Assembly (NCBI GenBank): GCA_030848545.1
Contig: JAVDCA010000001.1
Span: forward strand, 124,001 to 188,000
DNA length: 64,000 nucleotides
DNA from: Astrobacterium formosum
GTDB taxonomy: Bacteria > Pseudomonadota > Alphaproteobacteria > Rhizobiales > Xanthobacteraceae
Direction: 5' to 3'
The translations under genes and the position numbers were made by a program. Shown one piece after another: positions 26,252 through 35,736 of this stretch. Every line of letters begins with the position of its first letter. The first letter of the stretch is position 1. The notes below the pieces were generated by a model that saw only the letters and a list, made by a program, of their open reading frames with translations, was not told where the DNA came from and ran no database searches.

Positions 26252-28024
26252 GTGACGCAGGCGCAACCGGATTCGCGGACGGGCAGGACGATGTCCTTCC
26301 TGAAAGCGCAAAAGCCGTTCGCGGCGCGCTACCTGACCTTGAGCGTCGCCCTGTCGGCGGCGAACGGGCTGCTCATCATCGCCCAGGCCTGGCTGTTCGC
26401 GGCGATCGTGGCGGCCGTCGTCGTCGAAAAACGTGATCTTTCGGGCGTCGCGACATGGCTGGCCGCCCTGCCGCCGCTCTTCCTGGCGAGAGCCGGGCTC
26501 GCCTGGGCGGCCGAGTACTTCGCCTTCCAGGCGGCCGCGCGCGTGAAGAGCGAGTTGCGCGCCCGCCTGGTGTCGCACGTCATGAAGCTCGGCCCCGTCG
26601 GCCTCGCCGGCGAAGCGACCGGACGCATCGTCTCGGCCGTCACCGACGCCGTCCAGATGATCGAACCTTACTTCATGCGCTATCTGACCGCGGTGCCGCT
26701 GGTGGCCATCCTGCCGCTCGCGATCCTCGTCGCCGTGCTGCCGCACGACTGGCTGTCGGCGACCGTCTTCGCCGTGACGGCGCCGCTCATTCCGCTGTTC
26801 ATGATTCTGATCGGCGCCGGCGCCGAGCGCATGAACCAGCGCCAGTGGCGCAAGCTCGCGCGCATGTCCGGCCATCTCCTCGATGTCATCCAGGGACTGA
26901 CGACGCTCAAGATCTTCAATGCCAGCCGAAGCGAGGCGGCACGGGTGGCGCAGATGGCGGAGGCGTACCGGCGCGACACCATGACGGTGCTGCGCCTCGC
27001 CTTCCTGTCGTCGCTGGTCTTGGAATTCTTCGCCACCGTGTCGATCGCGGTCGTCGCCGTGCTGACCGGCTTCCGGCTGATGTGGGGCGACATGGTGTTC
27101 TTCGACGGCCTGTTCGTGCTGATGCTCGCGCCGGAATTCTACATGCCTCTGCGCAACATGGGCACCGCCTATCACGCCAGGATGGAGGCGGTCGGTGCGG
27201 CCGAGCGGGTCGTCGAAATCCTGGACATGCCCGTCCCCGGTTCCCCCAGCGGCACGCGAAAGCTCGACGGCGGTCGCGGCTGCGCGGTCCGTTTCGACGG
27301 CGTCAGCCTGATTTTTCCCGACGGGCGGCGCGCGCTCGACGGCGTCTCGTTCGACATCGCGGCGGGCGAGCGGGTCGCATTGGTGGGACCGAGCGGAAGT
27401 GGCAAGTCGACGATCTTCAATCTGCTGCTCGGATTTGTGGCGCCGAGCGCCGGCCTCGTCGCCATCGATGGCGTGCCGTTCGGCGAACTCGCGCTCGACG
27501 ACTGGCGCCGGCGCATCGCCTATCTGCCGCAGCGTCCGCACCTGTTCGAAGCGACCGCGGCGCAGAACATCGCCATGCGGCTCGACGGCGCGGACGTCGA
27601 TCGCGAGGCCGTCCGGCAGGCGGCGCGGCAGGCGCAGGCGGACGACTTCATCACTGCGCTCCCGCGCGGCTACGACACCCCGATCGGCGAGCACGGCGCC
27701 GGCCTGTCGGGCGGCGAGGCGCAGCGACTGGCGCTCGCCCGCGCGTTCTACCGTGACGCGTCGTTCGTCCTTCTGGACGAGGCGACCGCGCATCTCGACG
27801 CCGACAACGAAAGCCTGATCGGTCGCGCCGTGGACCAACTCAGCCGCGGCCGCACCTTACTCGCGATCGCGCACCGCCTCGACACGGTGCGCGCCGCCGA
27901 TCGCATCATCGTGCTTGACCATGGCCGGGTGGTGGAGACCGGATCGCACCAGGACCTGCTCGCCCGCGGCGGCACCTATGCGCAACTGTGGTCGCACAGC
28001 CGGGAGGGACGGATCGAGCCGTGA
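26252..28024 (+). CDS. cydD: CydD, thiol-reductant ABC exporter subunit
   Basis: A 590-residue fused permease-ATPase: six transmembrane helices (to about residue 310), then an ABC domain with Walker A GPSGSGKST near 381, signature LSGGEAQRLALAR and Walker B FVLLDEAT. CydDC exports glutathione/cysteine to the periplasm and binds haem; it is needed for assembly of bd oxidase and c-type cytochromes. The start is GTG 26252, with ATG 26291 as a fallback. The stop overlaps the cydC start (GTGA). No cydAB is in the window. Confidence 0.9.
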   Translation: MTQAQPDSRTGRTMSFLKAQKPFAARYLTLSVALSAANGLLIIAQAWLFAAIVAAVVVEKRDLSGVATWLAALPPLFLARAGLAWAAEYFAFQAAARVKSELRARLVSHVMKLGPVGLAGEATGRIVSAVTDAVQMIEPYFMRYLTAVPLVAILPLAILVAVLPHDWLSATVFAVTAPLIPLFMILIGAGAERMNQRQWRKLARMSGHLLDVIQGLTTLKIFNASRSEAARVAQMAEAYRRDTMTVLRLAFLSSLVLEFFATVSIAVVAVLTGFRLMWGDMVFFDGLFVLMLAPEFYMPLRNMGTAYHARMEAVGAAERVVEILDMPVPGSPSGTRKLDGGRGCAVRFDGVSLIFPDGRRALDGVSFDIAAGERVALVGPSGSGKSTIFNLLLGFVAPSAGLVAIDGVPFGELALDDWRRRIAYLPQRPHLFEATAAQNIAMRLDGADVDREAVRQAARQAQADDFITALPRGYDTPIGEHGAGLSGGEAQRLALARAFYRDASFVLLDEATAHLDADNESLIGRAVDQLSRGRTLLAIAHRLDTVRAADRIIVLDHGRVVETGSHQDLLARGGTYAQLWSHSREGRIEP

Positions 28025-29682
28025 CCGAGATCATCCGCCTGTTGAAATTCTTTCGCGTGTACCGGCGCTGGATTGCCCTGTCGATCGCGCTGTCGGTAGC
28101 CGCCATCGCCGCCAACATCGCCCTGATCGCCACGTCGGGCTGGTTCATCACCGCGATGGGCCTCGCCGGGCTGGCGGGCGTCGCCATGAACTACTTCACG
28201 CCGGCAGCCATGATCCGCGGCTTCGCCATCGTCCGCACCGGCGGACGCTATGCCGAACGCCTGATCAGCCACGAAGCGACTTTCCGCCTGCTCGCCGTCC
28301 TGCGCACCTGGTTCTACGAACGCATCGAACCGCTCGCGCCAGCGGGGCTGCAGGCGTTCCGTTCCGGCGATCTGTTCACGCGCATCCGCAACGACATCGA
28401 CCGGTTGGAACTGTTCTTTCTGCGCCTGTTCGCCCCGGCCGCGGTGGCGCTGCTCGTGTCGCTCATGGTCGTCATGGTCCTCTGGCTCTACGATGGGCGC
28501 ATCGCCTTGACTCAGTTCGGCTTGTTCGCGCTGGCGGGCGTTCTCCTGCCGGCGGCGGTGCTGCGGTTCGGCGCCGCACCGAGCGAAAGGATCACGGAGC
28601 GGACGGCGCGCCTCAACATGCTGGTGGTCGACAGTGTCGAAGGGCTGGCCGAGCTTCATCTGTACGGACAGGCGCAAGCGCGTGCGGCGTCGCTGCGGGC
28701 GTTGTCGGACGACATCATCGCCGACGAACGCAGGCTCGCCCGACTGTCGGCGATTTCGCAGGCGGGCGTCGGCCTGGCTGCGAACCTCGCCATGTTTCTG
28801 GCGCTGCTGCTGGCCGTGCCGGCGGTGGCGCTCGGACATATCGCTCCTCCGGAATTGACGATGCTGGCCTTGATGGCGCTGGTCAGCTTCGAGGCCATCA
28901 CGCCCATTCCGCTCGCGATCCAATCGCTGCCGGGCACGCTCGCCTCGGCGCGGCGGCTGTTCGCCATCGCGGATGCACCGCCGCCGGTGCGCGATCCGCT
29001 CGAGCCGGTGCCGGTGCCGCAGCAGGGAGACCTGGTTTTCGAGGGTGTTTGCCTGACCTATCCGGGTGCCCGCGAAGCGGCGTTGACCGACATCGACCTT
29101 CGGCTCGCGCCGGGGCGGCGCATCGCCGTCATGGGGCCGAGCGGGGCGGGAAAATCGAGCCTCGTCGGTCTCGCCCTGCGCTTCTGGGAGCCGAGCCGGG
29201 GGCGCATCACCTATGGCGGCGTTGCGCTCGACCGCATGCCGTCGGACGAGCTGCGCAGGCGTTTCTCCGTCGTCTCGCAGCACGACCATCTGTTCACGGC
29301 GACGATCGCCGACAATCTGCGCGTCGCCAATCCCGGGGCGAGCGACGCCGACCTCGAAGACGCCTGCCGGATCGCGCAGATCCACGAGTTCATCGTCGCC
29401 CAGCCGGACGGCTATCGCACCTATGTGGGCATGAACGGATTGAAGCTGTCCGGCGGTCAGGCACGACGGCTCGCCGTCGCCCGCGCGCTTCTCAAGGACG
29501 CGCCCGTTCTCGTGCTCGACGAGCCGACCGAGGGCATGGACGGCGAGACCGAACAGGCCCTGCTCGCCGCCGTGATGAAGGCGCGGTCCGACCGCGCCGT
29601 CCTGCTGATCACCCATCGCCCCGTGCGGCTCGAGACGATGAACGAGATCGTGCGGATCGAGAACGGCCGCGTCGTGCGGTAG
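28021..29682 (+). CDS. cydC: CydC, thiol-reductant ABC exporter subunit
   Basis: A 553-residue half-transporter, six helices followed by an ABC domain with Walker A GPSGAGKSS at about 371, signature LSGGQARRLAVAR and Walker B VLVLDEPT. It pairs with CydD as a heterodimer. GTG 28021 overlaps the cydD stop by four bases, so the two are translationally coupled. A conserved ASGWFITAMGLAGLAG-like segment near the N-terminus fits the CydC family. Confidence 0.9.
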   Translation: MTEIIRLLKFFRVYRRWIALSIALSVAAIAANIALIATSGWFITAMGLAGLAGVAMNYFTPAAMIRGFAIVRTGGRYAERLISHEATFRLLAVLRTWFYERIEPLAPAGLQAFRSGDLFTRIRNDIDRLELFFLRLFAPAAVALLVSLMVVMVLWLYDGRIALTQFGLFALAGVLLPAAVLRFGAAPSERITERTARLNMLVVDSVEGLAELHLYGQAQARAASLRALSDDIIADERRLARLSAISQAGVGLAANLAMFLALLLAVPAVALGHIAPPELTMLALMALVSFEAITPIPLAIQSLPGTLASARRLFAIADAPPPVRDPLEPVPVPQQGDLVFEGVCLTYPGAREAALTDIDLRLAPGRRIAVMGPSGAGKSSLVGLALRFWEPSRGRITYGGVALDRMPSDELRRRFSVVSQHDHLFTATIADNLRVANPGASDADLEDACRIAQIHEFIVAQPDGYRTYVGMNGLKLSGGQARRLAVARALLKDAPVLVLDEPTEGMDGETEQALLAAVMKARSDRAVLLITHRPVRLETMNEIVRIENGRVVR

Positions 29683-29721
29683 GCGACGGCGCCCGCGATC
29701 GCTCGGCGGCCCGCCTGGGCG

Positions 29722-30777
29722 TCAGCGCAGCGAGGCGTTGATTTTCTCCAGCGTGGCCGCGCCGGGACACAGGTCGGCATCGCCGAGGCTGTTGAGCGAC
29801 CTGTCGACCGTTGCGAGATGCAGGTGCAGGTCCTCCGGTTCGTTGTCGACGTACAGAAGCCCGGTGACCACCTGACCCTTGGCGGCATGGCGGGCGAGAA
29901 AATTCATCGCCGCCACCCGATCCGAAACGTCGTATTCGTCCTTGAGTTTGCGCAGAACGAGCTTCGATCCGTCGTGCTGCTCGACCACCTGCAGGGTACC
30001 GGGAGCGTAATCGACCGCGATGGGTGCGCGGCCGAGGAGATAGTCGAGCTTGTTGACCGCCTGGTTGTGCTCGCGCACGTAATCGAAGCTCTTGGTCGAG
30101 CCGGCGTGATTGTTGAAAGCGATGCAGGGCGACAGGACGTCGATGAAGGCGGCGCCGCGATGGCTGATCGCCGCCTTGATGAGCGGCACCAGCTGCGCCT
30201 TGTCGCCCGAGAACGAGCGCGCCACGAAGGTGGCGCCGAGCTGCAGCGCGATGCCGACCATGTCGATCGGTGAGTCGTTGTTCATGACGCCGCGCTTTGA
30301 CTTCGTGCCGCGGTCGGCGGTGGCCGAGAACTGGCCTTTGGTGAGGCCGTAGACGCCGTTGTTCTCGACCACATAGACCATGTCGACGCCGCGCCGGATC
30401 GCATGCGCGAACTGGCCGAAGCCGATCGAGGCACTGTCGCCGTCGCCCGAGACGCCGAGATAGATGAGTTCGCGGTTGGCCAGATTGGCGCCGGTCAGGA
30501 CCGACGGCATGCGTCCGTGCACCGAATTGAAGCCGTGCGAATGGCCGAGAAAATAGGTCGGCGTCTTCGACGAGCAGCCGATGCCGGAAAGCTTCGCCAC
30601 CCGGTGCGGCTCGATGGCGAGCTCGAAGCACGCCTCGATGATGGCCGCCGAGATCGAGTCATGGCCGCAGCCGGCGCACAGGGTCGAGATCGAGCCCTCG
30701 TAGTCGCGGTGGGTGTAGCCGAGCGCGTTCTTGGGCAGGGAGGGATGGTGGAACTTGGGCTTGGCGAGATAGGTCAT
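29722..30777 (-). CDS. 2-oxoacid:ferredoxin oxidoreductase, beta subunit
   Basis: A 351-residue ThDP-binding subunit: CAGCGHD and GIGCSS provide iron-sulfur cysteines, and GVSGDGDSASIG followed by NNGVYGLTKGQ is the ThDP/Mg site. It matches the KorB/PorB-type beta chain. With the alpha/gamma subunit and the NAD(P)-type partner upstream it should oxidise a 2-oxoacid (2-oxoglutarate most likely) to the acyl-CoA with reduction of ferredoxin. It is last in a three-gene operon, with a family B repeat in the gap before it. Confidence 0.9.
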   Translation of the reverse strand: MTYLAKPKFHHPSLPKNALGYTHRDYEGSISTLCAGCGHDSISAAIIEACFELAIEPHRVAKLSGIGCSSKTPTYFLGHSHGFNSVHGRMPSVLTGANLANRELIYLGVSGDGDSASIGFGQFAHAIRRGVDMVYVVENNGVYGLTKGQFSATADRGTKSKRGVMNNDSPIDMVGIALQLGATFVARSFSGDKAQLVPLIKAAISHRGAAFIDVLSPCIAFNNHAGSTKSFDYVREHNQAVNKLDYLLGRAPIAVDYAPGTLQVVEQHDGSKLVLRKLKDEYDVSDRVAAMNFLARHAAKGQVVTGLLYVDNEPEDLHLHLATVDRSLNSLGDADLCPGAATLEKINASLR

Positions 30778-30797
30778 GGTGTGTTGCCTGTTACCTC

Positions 30798-30887
30798 GTC
30801 ATGGCCGGGCTTGTCCCGGCCATCCACGTCTTGGGCGTGGCGGCTGCGAAGAAAGACGTGGATGCCCGGCACAAGGCCGGGCATGAC
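30798..30887. repeat. Dispersed palindromic repeat, family B
   Basis: GTCATGGCCGGGC...ATCCACGTCTT mirrored by AAGACGTGGAT...GCCGGGCATGAC. It sits between two genes of one operon, so transcription probably passes through it. Same family as 16398-16487. Confidence 0.8.
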
Positions 30888-30918
30888 GGAGTGGTTGTGG
30901 CGGGACCCACCGACATCC

Positions 30919-32766
30919 TCACGCCCCGATCTTGCGGATCGGCGTCACCTTGAGGTCGTCGAGGTGGGCCCCGATGGCGTTGGCGATGAAGCGGGCCGTG
31001 ATGGGCGTGCCGTCGTAGTGCAGGATCGGGATGAGCCGCGCCGGGTCGATGCCGCATTCGTTGACGAGGAGCGTGCGCATCTGGCCGTCGCGGTTCTGCT
31101 CGACCACGAACAGGGTCTGGTGGCGGGCGATGAAGTCCTCCACGTCCTGGTGGAACGGGAAGGCACGCACGCGCAGCATGTCGAGATGCTGGCCTTCGGC
31201 CTCGATCATGCCGATCGCCTCGTCCATGGCCGGGGCGGTCGAGCCGTAATAGATGATGCCGGCCTTGGCGGGTCTTTGGGCATCGCGCCGGACCGGGCGC
31301 GGCAGCACGGCCTTGGCGGTCTCGAACTTCTTGAGGAGCCGCTGCATGTTGTCCACATAGGGCGCGCCCTCTTCGGTGTAGCGGGCGTAGCGGTCGCGCG
31401 AGGTGCCGCGGGTGAAGAAGCCGCCTTTGGTCGGGTGCGTGCCCGGATAGGTGCGGTAGGGGATGCCGTCACCGTCGACATCGAGATAGCGGCCGAAGTC
31501 GCGGCCGGCTTCCAGTTCCTCCGCCGTCATCACCTTGCCGCGGTCGTAGCGGCGGCTGTCGTCCCAGGCGAGCGGGGCGCACAGGTGATGGTTCATGCCG
31601 ATTTCGAGGTCGAGCATGACGAAGATGGGCGTCTGCAAGCGGTCGGCGAGATCGAAGGCGTCGGCCGCGAATGCGAAGGATTCGGTGGGGTTCTCGGGAA
31701 ACACCATGACGTGCTTGGTGTCGCCATGCGACGCGTAAGCGCACGAGAGGAGGTCGCATTGCTGGGTACGCGTCGGCATGCCGGTCGACGGGCCGGCGCG
31801 CTGGACGTCGATGATGACGGCCGGGATTTCGGCGAAATAGGCAAGCCCGATGAACTCCTGCATCAGCGAGATGCCGGGGCCCGACGTTGCCGTGAAGGCG
31901 CGGGCGCCGTTCCAGGCAGCGCCGATTACCATGCCGATGGAGGCGAGTTCGTCCTCGGCCTGGACGATGGCGTATTTATGCAGTCCTGTTTCGGGATCGA
32001 TGCGGTGGCGGGCGCAGTAGCGCGTGAAGGCCTCCGCGACCGACGACGACGGCGTGATCGGGTACCAGGCGCACACGGTGGCGCCGCCATAGACGGCGCC
32101 GAGCGCCGCGGCGGCATTGCCTTCCAGGAAGATGCGTTCGCCGACCGCATCGGCACGTGCGAGCGTCAACCCGATCGGGCAGGAGACGTTCTCCAGCACC
32201 CACGAGCGGCCGAGCTGGAGCGCATGCACGTTGGGCTGGATCAGCTTGTCCTTGCCCTTGAACTGCTCGCCGATCAGCCTCTCGATCTCGGCCATGTCCA
32301 TGTCGAGGAGCGCCGACAGCGCGCCCACATAGACGATGTTCTTGAACAGTTGGCGCTGGCGCGGATCGGAATATTCTGCGTTGCAGATGGCGGTGAGCGG
32401 CACGCCCACGGTGGTGATGTCGTGTCGCAGGCGCGACGCCGGCATCGGCCTGGTCGAATCATAGAGCAGATAGCCGCCCGGTTCGATGGATGCCACGTCC
32501 TTGTCGAAGGTCTGCGGGTTCATGGCGACCATCAGGTCGACGCCGCCGCGGGCGCCGAGATGGCCGGCTTGCGACACGCGCACCTCGTACCAGGTCGGCA
32601 GGCCCTGGATGTTACTGGGAAAGATGTTGCGCGGCGCCACCGGCACCCCCATGCGCAGCACCGCGCGGGCGAACAGCTCGTTGGCCGAGGCCGAGCCCGA
32701 GCCGTTGACGTTGGCGAAGCGGACGACGAAATCGTTTACGCGGCGGATCGGCGAGATGACTGACAT
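30919..32766 (-). CDS. 2-oxoacid:ferredoxin oxidoreductase, fused gamma/alpha subunit
   Basis: A 615-residue subunit with an N-terminal gamma domain (residues about 1-190, ANVNGSGSASANELFARA) and an alpha pyrimidine-binding domain carrying YPITPSSSVAE around residue 220, then EDELASIGMVIGA. Fused gamma-alpha chains are typical of 2-oxoglutarate and related oxidoreductases in aerobic and facultative bacteria. ATG 32766 is used; the upstream gene overlaps it by 31 bases, showing coupling. Confidence 0.9.
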   Translation of the reverse strand: MSVISPIRRVNDFVVRFANVNGSGSASANELFARAVLRMGVPVAPRNIFPSNIQGLPTWYEVRVSQAGHLGARGGVDLMVAMNPQTFDKDVASIEPGGYLLYDSTRPMPASRLRHDITTVGVPLTAICNAEYSDPRQRQLFKNIVYVGALSALLDMDMAEIERLIGEQFKGKDKLIQPNVHALQLGRSWVLENVSCPIGLTLARADAVGERIFLEGNAAAALGAVYGGATVCAWYPITPSSSVAEAFTRYCARHRIDPETGLHKYAIVQAEDELASIGMVIGAAWNGARAFTATSGPGISLMQEFIGLAYFAEIPAVIIDVQRAGPSTGMPTRTQQCDLLSCAYASHGDTKHVMVFPENPTESFAFAADAFDLADRLQTPIFVMLDLEIGMNHHLCAPLAWDDSRRYDRGKVMTAEELEAGRDFGRYLDVDGDGIPYRTYPGTHPTKGGFFTRGTSRDRYARYTEEGAPYVDNMQRLLKKFETAKAVLPRPVRRDAQRPAKAGIIYYGSTAPAMDEAIGMIEAEGQHLDMLRVRAFPFHQDVEDFIARHQTLFVVEQNRDGQMRTLLVNECGIDPARLIPILHYDGTPITARFIANAIGAHLDDLKVTPIRKIGA

Positions 32767-34538
32767 GGCTTGCCCGCATGGCTCATTTCGATGAAGTATT
32801 TCTTCATGTCCCACGCGCCGGTGGGACAGCGCTCGGCACACAGGCCGCAGTGCAGGCAGACATCCTCGTCCTTGACCATCACGCGCCCGGTCTTGAGCCC
32901 GTCCGCCACGTAGAGGGCCTGGTCGGCGTGCGGGGCAGGGGCCTTGAGGCGCGTGCGCAGATCGGCCTCGTCGCCGTTCTGGGTGAAGCTGATGCAGTCC
33001 ATCGGGCAGATGTCGACGCAGGCGTCGCACTCGATGCAAAGCGAACTGGAAAACACCGTCTGGACGTCGCAGTTGAGGCAGCGATGCGCCTCCTGCAAGG
33101 CCAGCTTGACGTCGTAGCCGAGTTCGACCTCGGTGCGGATGTCGGCGAGCGCGATCACCTTGTCACGCAGCGGCACGCGGAAACGGCGGTCGGGCGTGAT
33201 CTCGTTGTCGTAGCTCCACTCGTGGATGCCCATCTTCTGGCTCGACACCGTGACGTCCGGCAGCGGCCGCTCGGTGACGTCCTCGCCCGAAAGCATGCGG
33301 TGGATCGACAGCGCGGCGTCGTGGCCGTGCGCCACCGCCCAGATGATGTTCTTGGGCCCGAACGCCGCGTCGCCGCCGAAGAATACCTTGGGGTGCGTGG
33401 ACGCCATTGTGTCGGGATCGACCACCGGCATGTTGCGCTTGTCGAAGGCTAAGCCGATGTCGCGCTCGATCCAAGGAAACGCATTCTCCTGGCCGACCGC
33501 GACCAGGACGTCGTCACAGGGGAAGTGCAGGTCGGGTTCGCCGGTCGGCACCAGCGTGCGCCGACCCTTGGGGTCGAATTCGGGCTGCACCAGTTCAAAG
33601 ACGACGCCGGTGAGCCGGCCGCCTTCGTGGGTGAAGGACTTCGGCACCATGTAGTTGAAGATCGGGATGCCCTCGTGCTGGGCGTCCTCCTTCTCCCATG
33701 GGGAGGCCTTCATCTCCTCGAAGCCGGAGCGCACGACGACCTTGACGTCCTCGCCGCCGAGGCGGCGGGCGGAGCGGCAGCAGTCCATGGCGGTGTTGCC
33801 GCCGCCGAGCACGATGACGCGCTTGCCGATCCGGTTGATGTGCCCGAACGAGACGCTGGACAGCCAGTCGATGCCGATATGGATGTTGGCCTGCGCTTCC
33901 TGGTGGCCGGGCAGGTCGAGCTCGCGCCCGCGCGGGGCGCCCGAGCCGACGAAGACGGCGTCGTAGCCTTCATCGAGCAGGCCCTTGAGGCTGTCGATAT
34001 TGCGGCCGCCGACGAATTCGACGCCGAGGTCGAGGACGTAGCCGGTCTCCTCGTCGATCACCGTGTCGGGCAGCCGGAATTTCGGAATCTGCGAGCGCAT
34101 CATCCCGCCGGCCTTGCGGTCGCGGTCGAACACCGTGATGTCGTAACCCAGGGGCGCGAGGTCGCGGGCGACCGTGAGGGAGGCAGGGCCGCCCCCCACC
34201 AGGGCGACGCGCTTGCCGTTCTTCAGCCGTACCGGCGCCGGCATGCGGCCTTTGACGTCGTCCTTGAAGTCGGCGGCGACGCGCTTGAGGCGGCAGATCG
34301 CCACCGGCTCCTTCTCGACCCGGCCGCGCCGGCAGGCGGGCTCGCAGGGCCGGTCACAGGTGCGTCCAAGAATTCCCGGGAAGACGTTGGATTTCCAGTT
34401 GATCATGTAGGCGTCGCCGTAGCGGCCCGCGGCGATCAGCCGGATGTATTCGGGAACGGGTGTGTGTGCCGGACAGGCCCACTGGCAGTCGACCACCTTG
34501 TGGAAATAGTCCGGCGCCGAGATATCGGTGCTTTCCAT
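32736..34538 (-). CDS. GltD-like FAD/NAD(P) oxidoreductase with ferredoxin domains
   Basis: A 600-residue protein. Residues 1-100 hold a helical Fe-S domain (DCQWACPAHTP, CDRPCEPACRRG). This is followed by an FAD Rossmann motif (VALVGGGPASLTVARD) and an NAD(P) motif (VIVLGGGNTAMD), as in glutamate synthase small subunit. The C-terminus adds two 4Fe-4S motifs, CIECDACVDICP and CLHCGLCAERCP. It is best read as the electron-transfer partner linking NAD(P)H and the ferredoxin of the 2-oxoacid oxidoreductase that follows. GAGGAC precedes ATG 34538. Confidence 0.88.
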   Translation of the reverse strand: MESTDISAPDYFHKVVDCQWACPAHTPVPEYIRLIAAGRYGDAYMINWKSNVFPGILGRTCDRPCEPACRRGRVEKEPVAICRLKRVAADFKDDVKGRMPAPVRLKNGKRVALVGGGPASLTVARDLAPLGYDITVFDRDRKAGGMMRSQIPKFRLPDTVIDEETGYVLDLGVEFVGGRNIDSLKGLLDEGYDAVFVGSGAPRGRELDLPGHQEAQANIHIGIDWLSSVSFGHINRIGKRVIVLGGGNTAMDCCRSARRLGGEDVKVVVRSGFEEMKASPWEKEDAQHEGIPIFNYMVPKSFTHEGGRLTGVVFELVQPEFDPKGRRTLVPTGEPDLHFPCDDVLVAVGQENAFPWIERDIGLAFDKRNMPVVDPDTMASTHPKVFFGGDAAFGPKNIIWAVAHGHDAALSIHRMLSGEDVTERPLPDVTVSSQKMGIHEWSYDNEITPDRRFRVPLRDKVIALADIRTEVELGYDVKLALQEAHRCLNCDVQTVFSSSLCIECDACVDICPMDCISFTQNGDEADLRTRLKAPAPHADQALYVADGLKTGRVMVKDEDVCLHCGLCAERCPTGAWDMKKYFIEMSHAGKPCQSSRRSAA

Positions 34539-34925
34539 GTCCTCCCTCGGGACGCAAGCCGATTGCCGGTCTTGCGCTTTTCTTGTGGCAATTCTGGTCG
34601 TTGGCCGGGCTGGCGCTGCAGCAACGCCACGCCTCTGATGGGCAGTGCGTTTAGGCAGCTTGCGTTTAGGCAGCGTATGTTCGCAGCCGGTGCCGTAAGT
34701 CTCGGTGGGACGGTTTCTTGTTGGCTGATATGGAGATTGGCATACTTCCAGGCTGAAATCACCTCCCGATTCCGTGATTCAACCATTTGAAAGAACTAGC
34801 CTTTCGTCGGATGGATTTTCTCCCGGTCCGCCGCCGTTCGATTGCTCGGGCTGGCGTCGCGGCCCGCCGGGCCCTATGTGGCTGTGTCGGCGGCCGATGG
34901 AGCGCCGCCGGGGATCGATGCCGAC
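34539..34925. other. Divergent intergenic region with a tandem duplication
   Basis: 387 bases separate the oxidoreductase operon from the ATP12 gene. A 15-bp duplication, TGCGTTTAGGCAGC(T/G), occupies 34646-34675. The region is AT-richer than its surroundings and should contain both promoters, but no hexamer pair stands out. No gene is supported here. Confidence 0.55.
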
Positions 34926-35702
34926 ATGCGGGATTTGTTCGAGGACCTGTTCGCGACCGAGCCGACCGATCCGATGACGGCGGCGCGCACCGCCATGAAA
35001 CCGCAGTTGCGCCACCGGTTCTACGAGGCCGTGGCGGTCGTGCCGCAAGCGGAGGGAAGCTTCGCAATCCATCTCGACAACCGCCCGATCCGCACGCCCG
35101 CGCGCGGCCTTTTGGCATTGCCGAACGCGGCGCTCGCGGAGGCCGTTGCGGCCGAGTGGCGGGCCCAAGGCGAGGTGGTCGACCCGGCCTCGATGCCGCT
35201 GACACGGCTCGCCAATACGGTCGTCGACGGCGTCATCGCGGTGGTGCCGGAGGTGGCCGCCGAGGTGGAAAAATATCTCGCCTCAGATCTCCTGTTCTAT
35301 CGGGCGGATGCTCCCGCCGGCCTCATCGAGCGGCAGGCTGCCCATTGGGATCCGATCCTCGCCTGGGCGCGCGAGACCGTAGGCGCCCGCTTCGTGCTCG
35401 GCGAAGGCGTGATGTTCGTCCCCCAGCCGGAAGCGGCGCTCGCCGCCATGGCGGCGATCATCCCCCGCGAGCCCTGGCGGCTCGCCGGCGTGCATGCGGT
35501 CACGACCCTGACCGGCTCGGCCGTGATCGCGCTCGCGCTCGCCCATGGGGGCCTCGACACCGGCGCCGCCTGGGCGGCCGCCCATGTGGACGAGGACTGG
35601 AACATGGAGTTCTGGGGACGCGACTCCCTGGCGCTCGATCGACGCCAGCGCCGCGAGGCGGAGATGCGCGCGGCCGCAATGGTGCTCGACCTGACGCGTT
35701 GA
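34926..35702 (+). CDS. ATP12 family F1-ATPase assembly chaperone
   Basis: A 258-residue protein of the alphaproteobacterial/mitochondrial ATP12 family: MRDLFEDLF at the start, RFYEAVAVVPQ, LDNRPIRTPARG, AAEWRAQGE and SDLLFYRAD. ATP12 binds unassembled F1 alpha subunit to guide ATP synthase assembly. ATG 34926 matches the family start; an in-frame ATG at 34842 gives an unusual 28-residue extension. It is followed closely by a membrane protein gene. Confidence 0.93.
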   Translation: MRDLFEDLFATEPTDPMTAARTAMKPQLRHRFYEAVAVVPQAEGSFAIHLDNRPIRTPARGLLALPNAALAEAVAAEWRAQGEVVDPASMPLTRLANTVVDGVIAVVPEVAAEVEKYLASDLLFYRADAPAGLIERQAAHWDPILAWARETVGARFVLGEGVMFVPQPEAALAAMAAIIPREPWRLAGVHAVTTLTGSAVIALALAHGGLDTGAAWAAAHVDEDWNMEFWGRDSLALDRRQRREAEMRAAAMVLDLTR

Positions 35703-35736
35703 GCGCCGAGGCCGTGGGGACCAAGGGGAGAGGGGC

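Noticed and set aside
30403-32763. A 786-codon frame opposite the 2-oxoacid oxidoreductase genes
   Set aside because: Antisense shadow of clear enzymes; no domain, and it runs through a palindromic repeat.
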